From Myxococcales bacterium (GTDB taxonomy: Bacteria > Myxococcota > Polyangia > Polyangiales > Polyangiaceae): DNA of 6,099 nt. The stretch is taken from contig JAGQIY010001103.1 of NCBI GenBank assembly GCA_020430865.1, positions 1-6,099 on the forward strand, in the 5' to 3' direction. Of the stretch, positions 5,570-6,099 are shown one piece after another. A program made the translations under genes and the position numbers. The notes under the pieces were generated by a model that made no database searches, was not told where the DNA came from, and saw only the letters and a program-made list of their open reading frames with translations. Within the stretch, counting starts at the first letter, position 1. Each line of letters begins with the position of its first letter.

Positions 5570-6099
5570 CCAGCCAGCGCTACGAGATACGAGGAGCCAC
5601 GCTCGCCGACGAAGAGCCCTTGCTCGAGCTGGCCCAGTTCCTGAACACCATCAATCTCCCCAACGATCGCGCGTCCATCCGTGCGCTCTTGGAGCACGCC
5701 CACAGGAGCTTCACGGGGGAGATCGGCAGCCCCGCCGACCGCCGCTTCGTCTTCGTGCTCTGGGACCTCGAGACCCAGCGCGCCGTTGGGACCTCGATGA
5801 TCGTCGCGCAACACGGGCGGCGCGAGGCGCCGTACATCTACCTGGACGTGATCCCCGAGGAGAAGTACTCGCGCGCCGTGGATCGGCACTTCCACCATAC
5901 TCTGTTGCGCATCGGCTTCTCCTACGATGGCCCGACCGAGATCGGGGGGCTCGTGGTTCACCCCGAGTACCGCAAGGTACCGGAGCGCCTGGGACTGCTC
6001 ATCTCCTACGTCCGCTTCCTGTACATCGCCGCCCATCGCGCGCTGTTTCGCGACGAGCTGATCGCGGCGGTGCTCCCCCCCCCCGGGGCCGGCGGCACG
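5566..6099 (+). CDS. astA: Arginine N-succinyltransferase AstA, N-terminal half (cut by window edge)
   Basis: The frame starts MTSQRYEIRGATLADEEPL and runs off the right edge; 178 residues are visible of about 340 expected. AstA transfers succinyl from succinyl-CoA to the alpha-amino group of arginine, the first step of the cytoplasmic arginine succinyltransferase (AST) catabolic pathway. Family features in order: an N-terminal GNAT-like R-x-A-T-x-x-D start (residues 9-15), LPNDRAS (27-33), F-T-G-E-I (44-48), FVFVLWDLET (56-65) then V-G-T-S, the strong signature DGPTEIGGLVVHPEYR (116-131), and LLISYVRFLYIAAHRALF (144-161). The last visible residues follow a run of ten C bases (6075-6084), and the frame after it (PPPGAGG) still fits the family's AE-x-x-PP-x-x-x-x-G. 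The gene is divergent from the MoxR gene. Other ast genes are not in the window. The closely related ornithine-preferring subunits (AruF/AruG type) cannot be excluded from half a protein. Confidence 0.87.
   Translation, partial: MTSQRYEIRGATLADEEPLLELAQFLNTINLPNDRASIRALLEHAHRSFTGEIGSPADRRFVFVLWDLETQRAVGTSMIVAQHGRREAPYIYLDVIPEEKYSRAVDRHFHHTLLRIGFSYDGPTEIGGLVVHPEYRKVPERLGLLISYVRFLYIAAHRALFRDELIAAVLPPPGAGGT

Noticed and set aside
5293..6036. N-terminal extension of the MoxR frame to 530 residues.
   Set aside because: The extra 248 residues are antisense to astA and intergenic DNA, have no homology features, and the MoxR family starts at SEPLKQF.

Overview
The window looks like the chromosome of a high-GC myxobacterium, probably of the Polyangiales or Sorangium-like group. 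The basis is the strong G/C preference at third codon positions, the TPR tail of the kind attached to myxobacterial Ser/Thr kinases and signalling ATPases, and a secreted protein joining a Myxococcus-type cysteine-rich repeat (DUF4215) to a C-type lectin domain. This is judged from the sequence alone; no database search was possible.

Layout: (1) 3-827 (+), the 3' end of a large TPR protein cut by the left edge. (2) 858-1922 (-), a ParB-clamp-fold protein of unknown role with a histone-H1-like Lys-rich tail. (3) 1923-2195, a gap with several small hairpins. (4) 2196-3419 (-), an AlaC-type PLP aminotransferase. (5) 3420-3600, a divergent promoter region. (6) 3601-4362 (+), the DUF4215 plus C-type lectin surface or secreted protein. 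(7) 4363-4443, a convergent gap with a strong GC hairpin. (8) 4444-5292 (-), a MoxR-family AAA+ ATPase. (9) 5293-5565, a second divergent intergenic region. (10) 5566-6099 (+), the first half of arginine N-succinyltransferase (astA), cut by the right edge.

Gene order and strand (+ - - + - +) give almost no co-directional neighbours. The only such pair, alaC then the ParB-like gene, is separated by about 270 bases. Most genes here therefore look monocistronic, and I see no single multi-gene system. Two are metabolic (alanine/pyruvate transamination and arginine catabolism), two are regulatory or assembly proteins (TPR tail, MoxR ATPase), one is a ParB-like nucleic-acid or CTP-binding candidate, and one is a surface lectin.

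The most interesting signals are regulatory. Three genes (aminotransferase, lectin, MoxR) have the same extended -10-like string CGTGnTAR a few bases upstream of start codons that lack a proper Shine-Dalgarno, suggesting leaderless or near-leaderless mRNAs. The astA start overlaps, as ATGA, the stop of a tiny arginine-rich reading frame, which could act as an arginine-sensing leader peptide. The lectin start region also holds a GACCG-TT-CGGTC inverted repeat where a repressor could sit.
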